From the NCBI GenBank assembly GCA_022820835.1, contig JAJEET010000026.1:36543-100542 (forward strand): a stretch of 64,000 nucleotides of DNA, written 5' to 3'. Numbering within the stretch: the first letter of the stretch is position 1; the number at the start of each line of letters is the position of its first letter. The position numbers were made by a program, and so were the translations under genes. The notes beneath the pieces are model-generated. The model worked only from the letters and a program-made list of their open reading frames with translations. It ran no database searches and was not told the origin of the DNA. Below are positions 18,468 through 26,928 of this stretch, piece by piece. Source of the stretch: Candidatus Poribacteria bacterium. Its GTDB lineage: Bacteria; Poribacteria; WGA-4E; WGA-3G.

Positions 18468-19308
18468 TTATCAACTCTTTGTTCTCCTCTTTCCGATTGT
18501 TTTTTGGCTGGTCTGTTTCTTTCTGCTGCCGTTGCTCTCGGTGTTTATCTATAGCTTCTTAGAACGCGGAACTTACGGCGGCGTACGCTGGATCTTCACA
18601 ACGGAAAATTATGGACGCTTGTTTGATGGACTCTATCTCGGTATCCTCTGGCGTTCAGTGTCTACTGCATTGGTCTGTACAGCCGTCTGTCTGCTGCTCG
18701 GCTACCCCTTCGCTTACTACCTCGCACGCTACAGACCGAAACACCGAAATATTTTACTGCTGCTCGTCGTCGTACCGTTCTGGACGAACTTCCTCATCCG
18801 GACGTATGCGTGGATACTCATCTTACGCACTGAAGGTTTACTGAACAGTCTCTTAGGATCCGTGTTCCCGAACTGGAGTCCGTTAGAGTTACTGAACACA
18901 CCACTCGCGGTGCAGATAGGTCTCGTCTACGGCTACCTTCCGTTTATGATACTCCCACTCTATGCCGCATTGGAACAATTGGATATGTCGCTGTTGGAAG
19001 CGGCACAGGATTTAGGAGCGTCGCCACGCCGTGCGTTTTGGCACGTGACAGTGCCGCTCAGTCTTCCCGGTATTCTCGCGGGATCCATGCTGGTTTTTAT
19101 TCCGACGGTGGGTGCGTTTCTGACACCAGACCTGCTCGGTGGCGGGAAGGTGAGTTATATCGGCAATGTGATAGAACGGCAGTTCAAGACTGCACGGGAT
19201 TGGCCCTTCGGCTCTGCGCTCTCGTTTATGCTGATGGGTATAGTACTCGTCGGGACTATCCTGTATTTTCGTGCTTTACAAGGGCGTGAAGATTCACAGG
19301 CACCCTAA
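18457..19308 (+). CDS. ABC transporter permease, spermidine/putrescine PotB type
   Basis: Inner-membrane permease of 283 residues with about six transmembrane segments, the first being LFVLLFPIVFWLVCFFLLPL. The EAA loop that contacts the ATPase reads EAAQDLGASPRRAF, followed by VTVPLSLPGI. The FFLLPLLSVFIYSF opening and the WTNFLIRTYAW stretch are typical of PotB. It pairs with the PotC-type permease 141 bases downstream. The start codon lies inside the last codons of the ligase-like gene (11-base overlap). No polyamine-binding protein or cognate ATPase gene is adjacent in the window, so substrate is inferred from family only. Confidence 0.85.
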   Translation: MRRNYQLFVLLFPIVFWLVCFFLLPLLSVFIYSFLERGTYGGVRWIFTTENYGRLFDGLYLGILWRSVSTALVCTAVCLLLGYPFAYYLARYRPKHRNILLLLVVVPFWTNFLIRTYAWILILRTEGLLNSLLGSVFPNWSPLELLNTPLAVQIGLVYGYLPFMILPLYAALEQLDMSLLEAAQDLGASPRRAFWHVTVPLSLPGILAGSMLVFIPTVGAFLTPDLLGGGKVSYIGNVIERQFKTARDWPFGSALSFMLMGIVLVGTILYFRALQGREDSQAP

Positions 19309-19313
19309 GTTAT

Positions 19314-19409
19314 TAGGCGAGGTTACAAACATCGCCTACAGAGGGCTGACCTACAAAAAATCAGTGTGGTTATAGGCGAGGTTACAAACCTCTCCTACAG
19401 AGGGCTGAC
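19314..19409. repeat. two direct copies of a 37-bp TAGGCGAGGTTACAAAC repeat
   Basis: A 37-base unit at 19314-19350 recurs at 19373-19409 with two mismatches (59-base period). Each unit holds a small inverted repeat around GGTTACAAAC: TAGGCG..CGCCTA in the first and TAGGCGAGG..CCTCTCCTA in the second. The core relates to the GGGGTTACAAACCCC palindromes elsewhere in the window. It fills the gap between the two permease genes. Confidence 0.75.
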
Positions 19410-19449
19410 TCAGACAACCTGACAACTTCCATTAGGGCAAAATTAAAAA

Positions 19450-20235
19450 ATGAAACGGATTCTTGAAGCCAATTTAGGGTTGGTATTTTTCTTTCTCTAC
19501 GTTCCGATTTTAGCCGTTGTGGTGTTCTCGTTCAACAGTGGTGAGCAGATCTCTGTTTGGGAAGGCTTCACGTTGGGTTGGTATGCAAAACTTTTTGAGG
19601 ATGCGGCGTTGTGGCGTGCTTGCCGAAATAGTCTGATCGTGGCAGGGGTTGCGACGGCTGTCTCTACATTTATCGGAACGACGGCTGCGTTGGCGATAGA
19701 ACGGTATCGGTTCCGTCTCCGAACAGTGCTCACCCGCTGCCTCTACCTACCGATTATTATCCCAGACATCGTGCTGGCGATTGCGTTGTTAACCTTCTAT
19801 GTGCAAACGCCTATCCCGCTCGGGTTGGCTTCCGTGATTATCGCGCACTGTGTTTTCAATGTGGCGTATGTCACGATTGTCGTCCGTGCGCGTTTACAAG
19901 GCTACGATAGCACTTTAGAAGAAGCCGCCCGAGACCTCGGTGCTAACGAATGGCAGACCTTTTGGCGGATAACCTTTCCGTTGATCGCTCCCGGAATTAT
20001 TGGCGGTGCCTTGCTCGCTTTCACGCTCTCTATAGACGATTTCGTGGTCACATTCTTCACTGCCGGTGTCGGTTATACGACGCTCTCTGTTCATATCTAT
20101 TCGCAGCTGAAATTCGGGATCACACCGAAACTCAACGCCATCTCAACGATGTTGTTAGCGAATTCTATTGTGTTTATTCTGCTGTTTCTGTGGTTCCAAG
20201 GGGGTGCTACCGACTCACGAAGGGGGGATGCATGA
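19450..20235 (+). CDS. ABC transporter permease, spermidine/putrescine PotC type
   Basis: Inner-membrane permease of 261 residues, partner of the PotB-type protein. The N-terminal segment GLVFFFLYVPILAVVVFSFN followed by the FTLGWYAKLFED stretch is characteristic of PotC. The EAA loop reads EEAARDLGANEWQTFW and is followed by TFPLIAPGIIGG; SIDDFVVTFF near the end is also a PotC hallmark. The ribosome site is weak (AGGG 12 bases before the ATG). No cognate ATPase or binding-protein gene is within reach; the ABC ATPase downstream (21442) has a different, exporter-like sequence. Confidence 0.87.
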   Translation: MKRILEANLGLVFFFLYVPILAVVVFSFNSGEQISVWEGFTLGWYAKLFEDAALWRACRNSLIVAGVATAVSTFIGTTAALAIERYRFRLRTVLTRCLYLPIIIPDIVLAIALLTFYVQTPIPLGLASVIIAHCVFNVAYVTIVVRARLQGYDSTLEEAARDLGANEWQTFWRITFPLIAPGIIGGALLAFTLSIDDFVVTFFTAGVGYTTLSVHIYSQLKFGITPKLNAISTMLLANSIVFILLFLWFQGGATDSRRGDA

Positions 20236-20275
20236 TTGTCGGCGTCCGAAAAGTTTCGCAAATTTGGATGGGTTG

Positions 20276-20284
20276 TGCTATAAT
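20276..20284 (+). promoter_or_regulatory. extended -10 promoter for alr
   Basis: TGC directly precedes a perfect TATAAT (20279-20284), the extended -10 pattern. A weak -35 (TTCGCA, 20255-20260) sits 18 bases upstream. The alr start codon is 32 bases downstream. Confidence 0.6.
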
Positions 20285-20315
20285 GTTCTTATCGGTAAAA
20301 CACGGATAAAAAGAC

Positions 20316-21425
20316 ATGGATAACTACCGAACGCACGTAGAAATTGATCTCGGTGCAATCCGACGGAACGCCGAGACGATCAAAGCGTCCACCCGAAAAC
20401 GTTTGATCGCTGTCGTGAAAGCGAATGCTTATGGACACGGCGTGGTCCCTGTAACAAAAGCGTTACAAGGCATCGCGGATATGTTCGCTGTTGCAACGGT
20501 TGAAGAAGGTGTAGAACTCCGTCAGGCAGGTGTTCAGGAGCCGATCCTCGTGCTTTTTAGTTCGCTGCCTGAACAGGCATCGCTTATCGTTGAACCCGGA
20601 TTAGTGCCAACGATAAGCGATTGGAAATTTGCGAATCGACTGAACGCTATCGCATCAGACAAGATAAGTGCTCATGTCAATGTCAACACAGGCATGAACC
20701 GGTACGGTGTTCACTGGACAGAGGCAGCGCAGTTTCTAAACAGACTCAAAACGTTGGATCGGCTCGCAGTAAAAGGGTTATTCACACATCTTGCGACAGC
20801 AGACGAAACGGATAAAAGTTACGTTTTCGTTCAAATAGAACGGTTTGCGTCCGTACTTGAAGAACTCCGTAATGGCGGCGAGTTGGTTCACGCGGCAAAC
20901 AGTGCGGCGACACTCGCGGTACCGGAATCGCATTTCGATGCGGTCCGTCCTGGATTGGTACTCTACGGTGTCTATCCAGTAGCCGAAAGACCGATTAAAT
21001 TAGAACCGGCACTTACGTGGAAAGCACGCATCGGCTGGGTCGGGTCTCTTTCGGAAGGTGAAGGCGTGAGCTACGGACTGACCTACAAGGCACCGCATCA
21101 AACCCGTGTCGCGATGGTGCAGATTGGCTACGGCGACGGCTATCCGCGTGCGCTTTCTAATGCCGGTGAGGTGTTAATCGGTGGTGCGCGCCGTCCGATT
21201 GTCGGAAGAGTTTGCATGGATGTGAGTATTGTCCGTTTGGAATCGATGGATAATGTATCTGTCGGCGATGAGGTCGTATTGATCGGCAAACAGAAGGATT
21301 CAGAAATCACGGTTGATGCGTTTGCACACCGCGCTGGCACCATCTCTTATGAAATCCTTACACAAATAGGGACACGCGTGCCGAGAATTTTCAAACATGC
21401 GTACTCCAATCGCAAAACTCGATGA
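20316..21425 (+). CDS. alr: alanine racemase
   Basis: PLP-dependent enzyme making D-alanine for peptidoglycan, 369 residues, standard length. The PLP lysine is K35 in VVKANAYGHG. The substrate-side motifs are visible: HVNVNTGMNRYG, GLFTHLATAD, HAANSAATL and the catalytic tyrosine region EGVSYGLTY. GRVCMDVSIV precedes the C-terminal beta domain with IGTRVPRIF at the end. The start ATG 20316 is 32 bases from an extended -10 promoter. It is followed after 16 bases by an ABC ATPase gene, possibly co-transcribed. Together with dapA and dapF it indicates a peptidoglycan wall. Confidence 0.97.
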   Translation: MDNYRTHVEIDLGAIRRNAETIKASTRKRLIAVVKANAYGHGVVPVTKALQGIADMFAVATVEEGVELRQAGVQEPILVLFSSLPEQASLIVEPGLVPTISDWKFANRLNAIASDKISAHVNVNTGMNRYGVHWTEAAQFLNRLKTLDRLAVKGLFTHLATADETDKSYVFVQIERFASVLEELRNGGELVHAANSAATLAVPESHFDAVRPGLVLYGVYPVAERPIKLEPALTWKARIGWVGSLSEGEGVSYGLTYKAPHQTRVAMVQIGYGDGYPRALSNAGEVLIGGARRPIVGRVCMDVSIVRLESMDNVSVGDEVVLIGKQKDSEITVDAFAHRAGTISYEILTQIGTRVPRIFKHAYSNRKTR

Positions 21426-21441
21426 GGTGTTATAGTCAAAG

Positions 21442-22362
21442 ATGCTAATAGAACTCAAAAACGTATCACTCTTTTACGGTGCGAACGCTGCATTAGATAA
21501 CCTTTCAATCGAAGTGCAAGGCGGCGCGGTCGGTCTGCTCGGACCGAACGGTGCCGGGAAAAGCACTTTACTCAAGACACTCCTCGGTTTTGTCGAACCC
21601 AGTCAAGGCACAGCCACTGTATTTGGTTTAGATGTGAAGACAGACCCGTTGGAAATCCGAAGGCAGGTCGGGTACATGCCGGAAGATGAATGTTTAATAC
21701 CTGGTATGAACGCGATCCAACTCGTCTCTTATGCGGGGGAACTTTGTGGGATGCCGAGCCGGGACGCTATGCAACGCGCACACGAAGTCCTCTATTACGT
21801 CGGACTGGATGAAGAGCGATACCGACCTATAGATGGATACTCGGTGGGAATGAAACAGCGAGTGAAGTTGGCGCAAGCACTAATACACGATCCCAAATTG
21901 CTGCTCCTTGATGAACCGACAAACGGAATGGATACAAGCGGTAGGAATGAGATGCTTGAACTCGTCAAAGACATCGCGATTGACAAAGGCATCAACGTGA
22001 TTTTATCCTCACATTTGCTCCCAGATGTAGAGTTCGCATGCAGTGAGATCATCGCCTTGTCGCACGGCAGCGTCGTCATCCAAGGACAGATAGATACCCT
22101 GAAAAAAGACAGGGGCCAAGCGTTTGATTTGCGGGTTGTCGGTGACAACGAGGCGTACATCGCCGCTTTAGAACGTCACAACTATCGGACTGAAGTACGT
22201 CCCGATAAACATCTTCGGGTTACGTCTGGCAGTCAGGAACAAACAGATACAAAGTTCTTTTTTCAACTCGCTTACGATACCGGCGTACAACTCCGGCAGA
22301 TGCGTGAAGTGAGACACTCGTTAGAGGATGTTTTCGCTGAAGTCATGAGTGTGGATGCCTAA
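21442..22362 (+). CDS. ABC transporter ATP-binding protein
   Basis: ATPase subunit of an ABC transporter, 306 residues. Walker A is GPNGAGKST (34-42), the Q-loop follows at VGYMPED, the signature motif reads YSVGMKQRVKLAQAL, Walker B LLLLDEP with the D-loop NGMDTSG, and the switch histidine is in LSSHLL. A C-terminal 80-residue extension ends in LEDVFAEVMS, typical of the CcmA/NatA/drug-exporter type ATPases. The matching permease gene is not adjacent in this window: the next gene is a hydrolase. Substrate unknown. It follows alr by 16 bases. Confidence 0.92.
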   Translation: MLIELKNVSLFYGANAALDNLSIEVQGGAVGLLGPNGAGKSTLLKTLLGFVEPSQGTATVFGLDVKTDPLEIRRQVGYMPEDECLIPGMNAIQLVSYAGELCGMPSRDAMQRAHEVLYYVGLDEERYRPIDGYSVGMKQRVKLAQALIHDPKLLLLDEPTNGMDTSGRNEMLELVKDIAIDKGINVILSSHLLPDVEFACSEIIALSHGSVVIQGQIDTLKKDRGQAFDLRVVGDNEAYIAALERHNYRTEVRPDKHLRVTSGSQEQTDTKFFFQLAYDTGVQLRQMREVRHSLEDVFAEVMSVDA

Positions 22363-22437
22363 TGGTGTCAGATACCAGCACCCGATCACTTTTTCGTGCT
22401 TGGTTTTAACCGATCTAAACCGACGGAGGGAACTTGC

Positions 22438-23766
22438 ATGGCAGGTAATAATGGTATTATTCAGATTGGGGTTGCGGAAGTCGATATTACGCCGGATTAC
22501 CCGATTCGGCTCAGTGGTTATGGAAGCCGCCGGACGGAATCCGACGGTATTATCCAGCGGATATGGGCAAAAGCGCTCGCGATCGGCAGCGACGCAGATG
22601 GCCCCGTTGTCCTTGTGACGGTCGAAAACTGCGGTTTGCCGGACGAGTTGACAGAAGAAATATCGCACCGCATCAGAGAAAAAACTGGCATTTCGCGTGC
22701 AAATTTCGTGGCGTGTTTCTCGCATACACACAGTGCGCCGTGTCTCACAAACGCTGCACCGTTCCTGTTTAGCTCAGATATACCGTCCGCCCAACAGGAG
22801 ACAATAGACCGATACACGCGTCAATTTAAAGACTGGATGGAAGCCGTCGCGCTGGAGGCACTCGCAAATCGCGAACCATCGAGGTTAGCATGGAGCATTG
22901 GTGAACTCGATTTCGCCAAAAATCGGAGGACAGAAGGGGGGCCCGTAGACCACTCACTGCCGTGTGTACAGGTCAGAAATTTAGACGGACATTTGCGTGC
23001 TGTCTGGGCAAGTTATGCCTGTCACTGTACAACATTGGCAGGTACGGATAACCATATCTGTGGGGACTGGGCAGGCTACGCCCAAGAAGCGATCCAAAAC
23101 GCACTTCCTGATGTAACGGCTTTAATCACTATCGGATGTGGTGCCGATGCCAATCCTGAATCTCGGATGATGCCGATGCCTGATGGACAAGAGGAGGTTT
23201 TCAATACCCGTCTGGCGTATGCGAAAGCACACGGTGAGGCACTTTCAGAAGAAATCCAGCGTCTGCTGGTAAACGATACAACGCCGCTTTTAAATGTTCC
23301 AACAGGTGCGTTTGAACGGGTTAATCTACCGTTTGATACGCTACCAACGCGTGAGGAGTGGGAGGCACGTGTCGCTGAAGGCGGTTCCCAAGCCTATCAC
23401 GCTGGCAAACATCTTGAAACCCTGCAGCGCGGAGAGGCGATACAAACGGAACTCTCCTATCCCGTACAGACGTGGACGTTCGGTGATGAATTAGCGGTGG
23501 TTTTCCTTGCGAGTGAGGTCGTTGTTGATTACTCGCTGCGTCTGAAGCGAGAATTAGATGTAGAACGGTTGTGGGTAGGTGCTTATGCAAACGCGTTTCC
23601 AGGCTATATTCCGTCCGAACGCGTGTTAGCGGAGGGTGGCTATGAAGGTGGCGGTGCGATGCTCTATTTCGGACCACCGACTCGGTTCGCGCCGGGTGTC
23701 GAGCAATTGGTGATTGACACAGTGCATCGATTGGTGCCGGACGAATTTTTAGCAGAATCGCAGTAA
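22438..23766 (+). CDS. neutral/alkaline non-lysosomal ceramidase-like hydrolase
   Basis: A 442-residue protein matching the N-terminal catalytic domain of neutral ceramidases. Visible marks are VAEVDITPDYPIRLSGYGSR at the start, the metal-binding FSHTHSAPC, ACHCTTLAG, NHICGDWAGYAQ and CGADANPES, and GAYANAFPGYIPS near the end. True neutral ceramidases are about 700 residues with a C-terminal domain that is missing here, so the substrate may differ. No signal peptide is visible. GGAGGG precedes ATG 22438 by 8 bases, which decides this start over a longer open frame. Confidence 0.85.
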   Translation: MAGNNGIIQIGVAEVDITPDYPIRLSGYGSRRTESDGIIQRIWAKALAIGSDADGPVVLVTVENCGLPDELTEEISHRIREKTGISRANFVACFSHTHSAPCLTNAAPFLFSSDIPSAQQETIDRYTRQFKDWMEAVALEALANREPSRLAWSIGELDFAKNRRTEGGPVDHSLPCVQVRNLDGHLRAVWASYACHCTTLAGTDNHICGDWAGYAQEAIQNALPDVTALITIGCGADANPESRMMPMPDGQEEVFNTRLAYAKAHGEALSEEIQRLLVNDTTPLLNVPTGAFERVNLPFDTLPTREEWEARVAEGGSQAYHAGKHLETLQRGEAIQTELSYPVQTWTFGDELAVVFLASEVVVDYSLRLKRELDVERLWVGAYANAFPGYIPSERVLAEGGYEGGGAMLYFGPPTRFAPGVEQLVIDTVHRLVPDEFLAESQ

Positions 23767-23776
23767 ATGACGTTTT

Positions 23777-24409
23777 TCATAGCAGTGTCAATTTTGGCAC
23801 TGCTATCTCTATGAACGTTCGCGTCCCCGTTCCTACGATCCAACCGACGCTTCCTACAATAATAGCAAATGCAACAAAAGCAAGGGCATGCCTGAAAGTG
23901 CGGGATTCAGTGGCTTCTTCACTGAGTTGACTGCTGACACGATCGTTTTCCAAATATAAAATAGGGACAAAAACAATTACGAAAAATACTAAAGGTGTGA
24001 TCAACTTGTATGTTATTATTCCACCGATCCAAGCGAAGAATACAGGAAGCATAGCGAGTCCAGCTAACCCAATGCCTCCGATATAACAGAGAATACAGAA
24101 GTGTCCATCGCTGAGTTGGTTGGTTAAACGCCTATTTTCCACATACAGTGCAGGAACAGTAATAGCCAGCACTGCGGATAGGATTATCGTCAATCCGAAC
24201 TGCCACTCCATGAAAGTTCTACCAGCATAAAACGCCAGATAATACGCGAAGAACCCGATAACAGTGAGCAAAGCACGCTCTAAAGTCGGCAGGCTCCACG
24301 GTTTCTGAGTTTCGGTTACAACGCCCTCAGCAGTACCGAGTGTATCTGTCTGATCAGAATTTATAGGATCCTGTGTGTGGTTCGTAGGGTTATCAAGCAT
24401 TTTGATCAT
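23777..24409 (-). CDS. hypothetical membrane protein with an internal duplication
   Basis: Not recognised. The 210-residue protein has a hydrophilic N-terminus of about 40 residues and then about six transmembrane segments. Two stretches, ALYVENRRLTNQLSDG and ILYLENDRVSSQLSEE, occupy equivalent positions after paired hydrophobic segments, so the protein appears to be an internal two-fold repeat. It is downstream of the interrupted SnoaL-like gene on the same strand (30 bases apart) and converges on the ceramidase-like gene (10 bases). Role unknown. Confidence 0.7.
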   Translation of the reverse strand: MIKMLDNPTNHTQDPINSDQTDTLGTAEGVVTETQKPWSLPTLERALLTVIGFFAYYLAFYAGRTFMEWQFGLTIILSAVLAITVPALYVENRRLTNQLSDGHFCILCYIGGIGLAGLAMLPVFFAWIGGIITYKLITPLVFFVIVFVPILYLENDRVSSQLSEEATESRTFRHALAFVAFAIIVGSVGWIVGTGTRTFIEIAVPKLTLL

Positions 24410-24439
24410 TTTCCATTATTTTCTTAGACCCTCAAACTA

Positions 24440-24901
24440 TTATTCAATAAAGTTTGTTTCAAGGATCGCCATGCTCCAAAGTTTCCATTTGCCATCTTCT
24501 TTTTTAAAAATGTGAAATGTATCAAGGATGTTATCACTAAACTCCGGTCCAGCAACCTTCTCCGTGGAAAACTCCAACCTGGCGATCGCGTACGGGTCAT
24601 CCTGTCCAATATAGCGGAATAGTCACATCTGATATTTTAGGTCATAAGTTTCGGATAGAGAAATAAGAATTTCCTTGGTGTTTGAATAGGTGGGAGATTG
24701 CGTATGCATTGTATCCAATACTGCCTCAATATCCTCAGCCTCAGTTGCTCTCAGATTTTCTATTGTTAACGCCTTGATTTCTGCCGCTACATCCTCGTCG
24801 GTCTCTGCTGCAACATTCTCGCTTTTAGGAGAGAGTACCACCCAACAGAAAGAAAAAATTAGTGTAATTGATATAGTGGTGTAAACCATTTTCATAATCA
24901 T
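24440..24901 (-). pseudogene. secreted SnoaL/DUF4440-like (NTF2 fold) gene with an in-frame TGA
   Basis: ATG 24901 (GGAGG 5 bases upstream) opens a signal peptide-like stretch (VYTTISITLIFSFCWVVLS). It is followed by AAEIKALTIENLRATEAEDIE and IEAVLDTMHTQSPTY, the start of an NTF2-fold DUF4440 domain. Codon 93 is TGA (24625-24623). Reading through in the same frame continues the domain without a break: LFRYIGQDDPYAIARLEFST, then FSDNILDTFHIFKKEDGKWK and LWSMAILETNF to a TAA at 24442-24440, 60 more residues. One base change would restore a full 153-residue protein. TGA is used as a normal stop elsewhere in the window, so a genome-wide recoding is unlikely. Confidence 0.8.
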
Positions 24902-24948
24902 CTACGCCTCCAATCTTAGTCGGACTTATTCATGAACCTCTGCATAAT

Positions 24949-24973
24949 GCAGGCAGGGTTTCACCCCGCCTGT
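24949..24973. repeat. palindromic GCAGGCAGGGTTTCACCCCGCCTG repeat
   Basis: Inverted repeat AGGCAGGGT / ACCCCGCCT with a short loop, downstream of the dapA stop and upstream of the SnoaL-like gene. It is related in sequence to the GGGGTTACAAACCCC palindromes elsewhere in the window. It could also terminate dapA transcription, although no U-run follows. Confidence 0.6.
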
Positions 24974-25006
24974 ATTCTAATACTCTATTTTAGGAAGGTA
25001 ATTGAA

Positions 25007-25882
25007 TTAAATTAATCCAGATTCTGAAACGATATTGCGTAGGGTATCAAGGTTCGCAGGGGCCATCGGTGCGAGAGGTAAGCGCAATTTGCCGTTGAGT
25101 TTGCCCATGAGTTGGAGTGCGGTTTTTGCTGGAATTGGATTCGTTTCGATAAAGAGGTTCACCGCCAGTGGTAACGTTTTATAATGGAGTTTACGTGCAA
25201 GTTCAAAGTTCCCTGCATGGAAAGCGTTGCACATCTCCGCGACATCCGTCGGCGAGACGTTCGCGACGACCGAGATAACGCCTTTACCACCGACAGCGAG
25301 GATCGGCAGCGTGTTAACATCATCACCAGAAAGGACAACGAAATCGTCCGGACAGAGACTGACGACTTCACTGGCGCGTTTGAGTTCACCCGTCGCTTCC
25401 TTGAGTGCGACGATGTTTGGGTGTTCGGCAAGCCGCGCAATCGTCGGTGACAGGATGTCCGTACCGCAACGTCCCGGAACGTTATAAACAACGATCGGGA
25501 TGTCCACAGTATCAGCGATTTTCATGTAGTGCGCGTACAGTCCGTCTTGAGTCGGTTTATTGTAGTAAGGCGTAACGATCAGTGCAGCGTCAGCACCGGC
25601 GGCTTTGGCGTGCTGCGTTGCACGCAACGTCCGCGTTGTTGAGTTGGAACCCGTACCCGCAATAACTGGCACCTTTCCATTGACAGTCTCAACCGTAATT
25701 TCTATGACGCTATCGTGTTCAGCCTCGGACAGCGCGGGCGATTCGCCGGTTGTGCCACACGGGACGATGCCGTGCGTGCCGCCGTCAAGCTGAAATTGAA
25801 TCAGTTCCTTGAGTTTCGCTTCGTCAAGCGATTCATCGTCCTTAAACGGTGTGACAAGTGCTACATAAGAACCTTGAAACAT
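25007..25882 (-). CDS. dapA: 4-hydroxy-tetrahydrodipicolinate synthase
   Basis: Condenses pyruvate with aspartate semialdehyde at the entry to the lysine/DAP pathway. The 291-residue TIM-barrel protein has the Schiff-base lysine K161 in ALKEATG, Y133 in VVYNVPGRCG, R138, and the CGTTGES motif (42-48). GGAGG 5 bases before ATG 25882 fixes the start; an upstream ATG adds four residues. It follows dapF on the same strand with 54 bases between, so the two DAP-pathway genes probably share a transcript. Confidence 0.96.
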   Translation of the reverse strand: MFQGSYVALVTPFKDDESLDEAKLKELIQFQLDGGTHGIVPCGTTGESPALSEAEHDSVIEITVETVNGKVPVIAGTGSNSTTRTLRATQHAKAAGADAALIVTPYYNKPTQDGLYAHYMKIADTVDIPIVVYNVPGRCGTDILSPTIARLAEHPNIVALKEATGELKRASEVVSLCPDDFVVLSGDDVNTLPILAVGGKGVISVVANVSPTDVAEMCNAFHAGNFELARKLHYKTLPLAVNLFIETNPIPAKTALQLMGKLNGKLRLPLAPMAPANLDTLRNIVSESGLI

Positions 25883-25936
25883 GTAAGCCTCCATGATAAC
25901 TGTGGAAACCCAACGGCGTGGGTTTTCCTGTTCCTT

Positions 25937-26761
25937 CTAATAATTCCAAGCATCCGCTGTGAGTTCACCGACGTAGATAACACGCGCATCGCCTTCGAGG
26001 TAAACGTTTTTCGCTTCGCCGTTCTCCACTTCAAAATGGATTCTCAAGACGACACCACTCGCTGTTTTAACCGAGACAGGCGATGCCACTTTGCCCAACG
26101 ATGCTGCGATGATCGCAGAAGCGATCGAACCGGTGCCGCACGCGAGCGTCTCACCTTCAACCCCACGTTCGTACGTCCGAATATCGATTAACCCTTCCGA
26201 CTGGACACGAATAAAGTTGGCGTTGGTACCGGCAGGCTCAAAATCGTCGTGATAGCGCGTCTGCTGTCCAAGATTAAAGACATCTGTACCTTCTAAGTCG
26301 TCTACAAAGAAAACGACATGCGGTACGCCACTATTTGCGAAGCCGACGGTGTGCATCCCATCATCTAACTGGAGCGGAACATTCAACCGAATATCCGTCG
26401 GGTCGCTCATACGGACTTTAACGTTTTCACCGACGATTTCGGATTCATAAATTCCGGCGTTCGTTAGGAATCGCATCTGTTCGGACGCGATGCCGTTCAG
26501 ATAGGCGAATTTGGAGATACAACGCGCGCCGTTACCACAGGTTTCTACCTCTCCGCCGTCGGCGTTGAAGTAGCGCATCCGAAAATCAACATCGTCTGCC
26601 TTTTCGACGAGGAGAACGCCGTCAGCACCAACGGACATCCGACGTTGGCAGAGTTTTTTAACAAAGTTTGTATCGGTGCTATCAACGATTTCCGCCAAGT
26701 TATTGATGATGACGAAATCGTTGCCTGCACCGCTGAGTTTCATAAAAGGTATTTTGTCCAT
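25937..26761 (-). CDS. dapF: diaminopimelate epimerase
   Basis: PLP-independent epimerase converting LL- to meso-diaminopimelate, 274 residues. The catalytic cysteine pair is clear: C75 in ETCGNGARC and C208 in ETLACGTGS. The N-terminus reads MDKIPFMKLSGAGNDFVIIN, typical for the family. It lies immediately upstream of dapA, and its upstream region carries a 91-bp MITE (26800-26890) that would sit between dapF and the dus gene and may affect its promoter. Confidence 0.97.
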   Translation of the reverse strand: MDKIPFMKLSGAGNDFVIINNLAEIVDSTDTNFVKKLCQRRMSVGADGVLLVEKADDVDFRMRYFNADGGEVETCGNGARCISKFAYLNGIASEQMRFLTNAGIYESEIVGENVKVRMSDPTDIRLNVPLQLDDGMHTVGFANSGVPHVVFFVDDLEGTDVFNLGQQTRYHDDFEPAGTNANFIRVQSEGLIDIRTYERGVEGETLACGTGSIASAIIAASLGKVASPVSVKTASGVVLRIHFEVENGEAKNVYLEGDARVIYVGELTADAWNY

Positions 26762-26799
26762 TGTGTGTCCTTTACTGAGAAGGTGCGATTTTGTGATAT

Positions 26800-26890
26800 T
26801 AGAACTTACAAACCCATTGCAGGCAGGGTTTGTAACCCCGCCCAGTTCTTTTTAGCATGTAAGGATTCACGAAAAGATGCGTAAGTTCTA
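26800..26890. mobile_element. 91-bp MITE with TAGAACTTAC terminal inverted repeats
   Basis: TAGAACTTAC at 26800-26809 is the exact inverse of GTAAGTTCTA at 26881-26890. Inside is the palindromic core GGGTTTGTAACCCCGCC (26825-26842). Size, ends and core match the 93-bp element at 34722-34814, so these are two copies of one non-autonomous family. No ORF inside. It lies between dus and dapF. Confidence 0.8.
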
Positions 26891-26928
26891 AATATGATAG
26901 AATTGTTTGGGTTTCAAGTCAAGTTATT

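Noticed and set aside
19314..19409. Two 37-bp direct repeats as a possible CRISPR
   Set aside because: Only two units, a 22-base spacer, no cas genes, and the unit relates to other dispersed palindromes.
20232..20309. 24-codon ORF overlapping the potC-like stop (ATGA)
   Set aside because: It contains the alr extended -10 box and has no similarity or ribosome site of its own.
24440..24901. TGA read as tryptophan (genetic code 4)
   Set aside because: TGA ends other genes in the window (e.g. the small gene at 15950), so a general reassignment does not hold.
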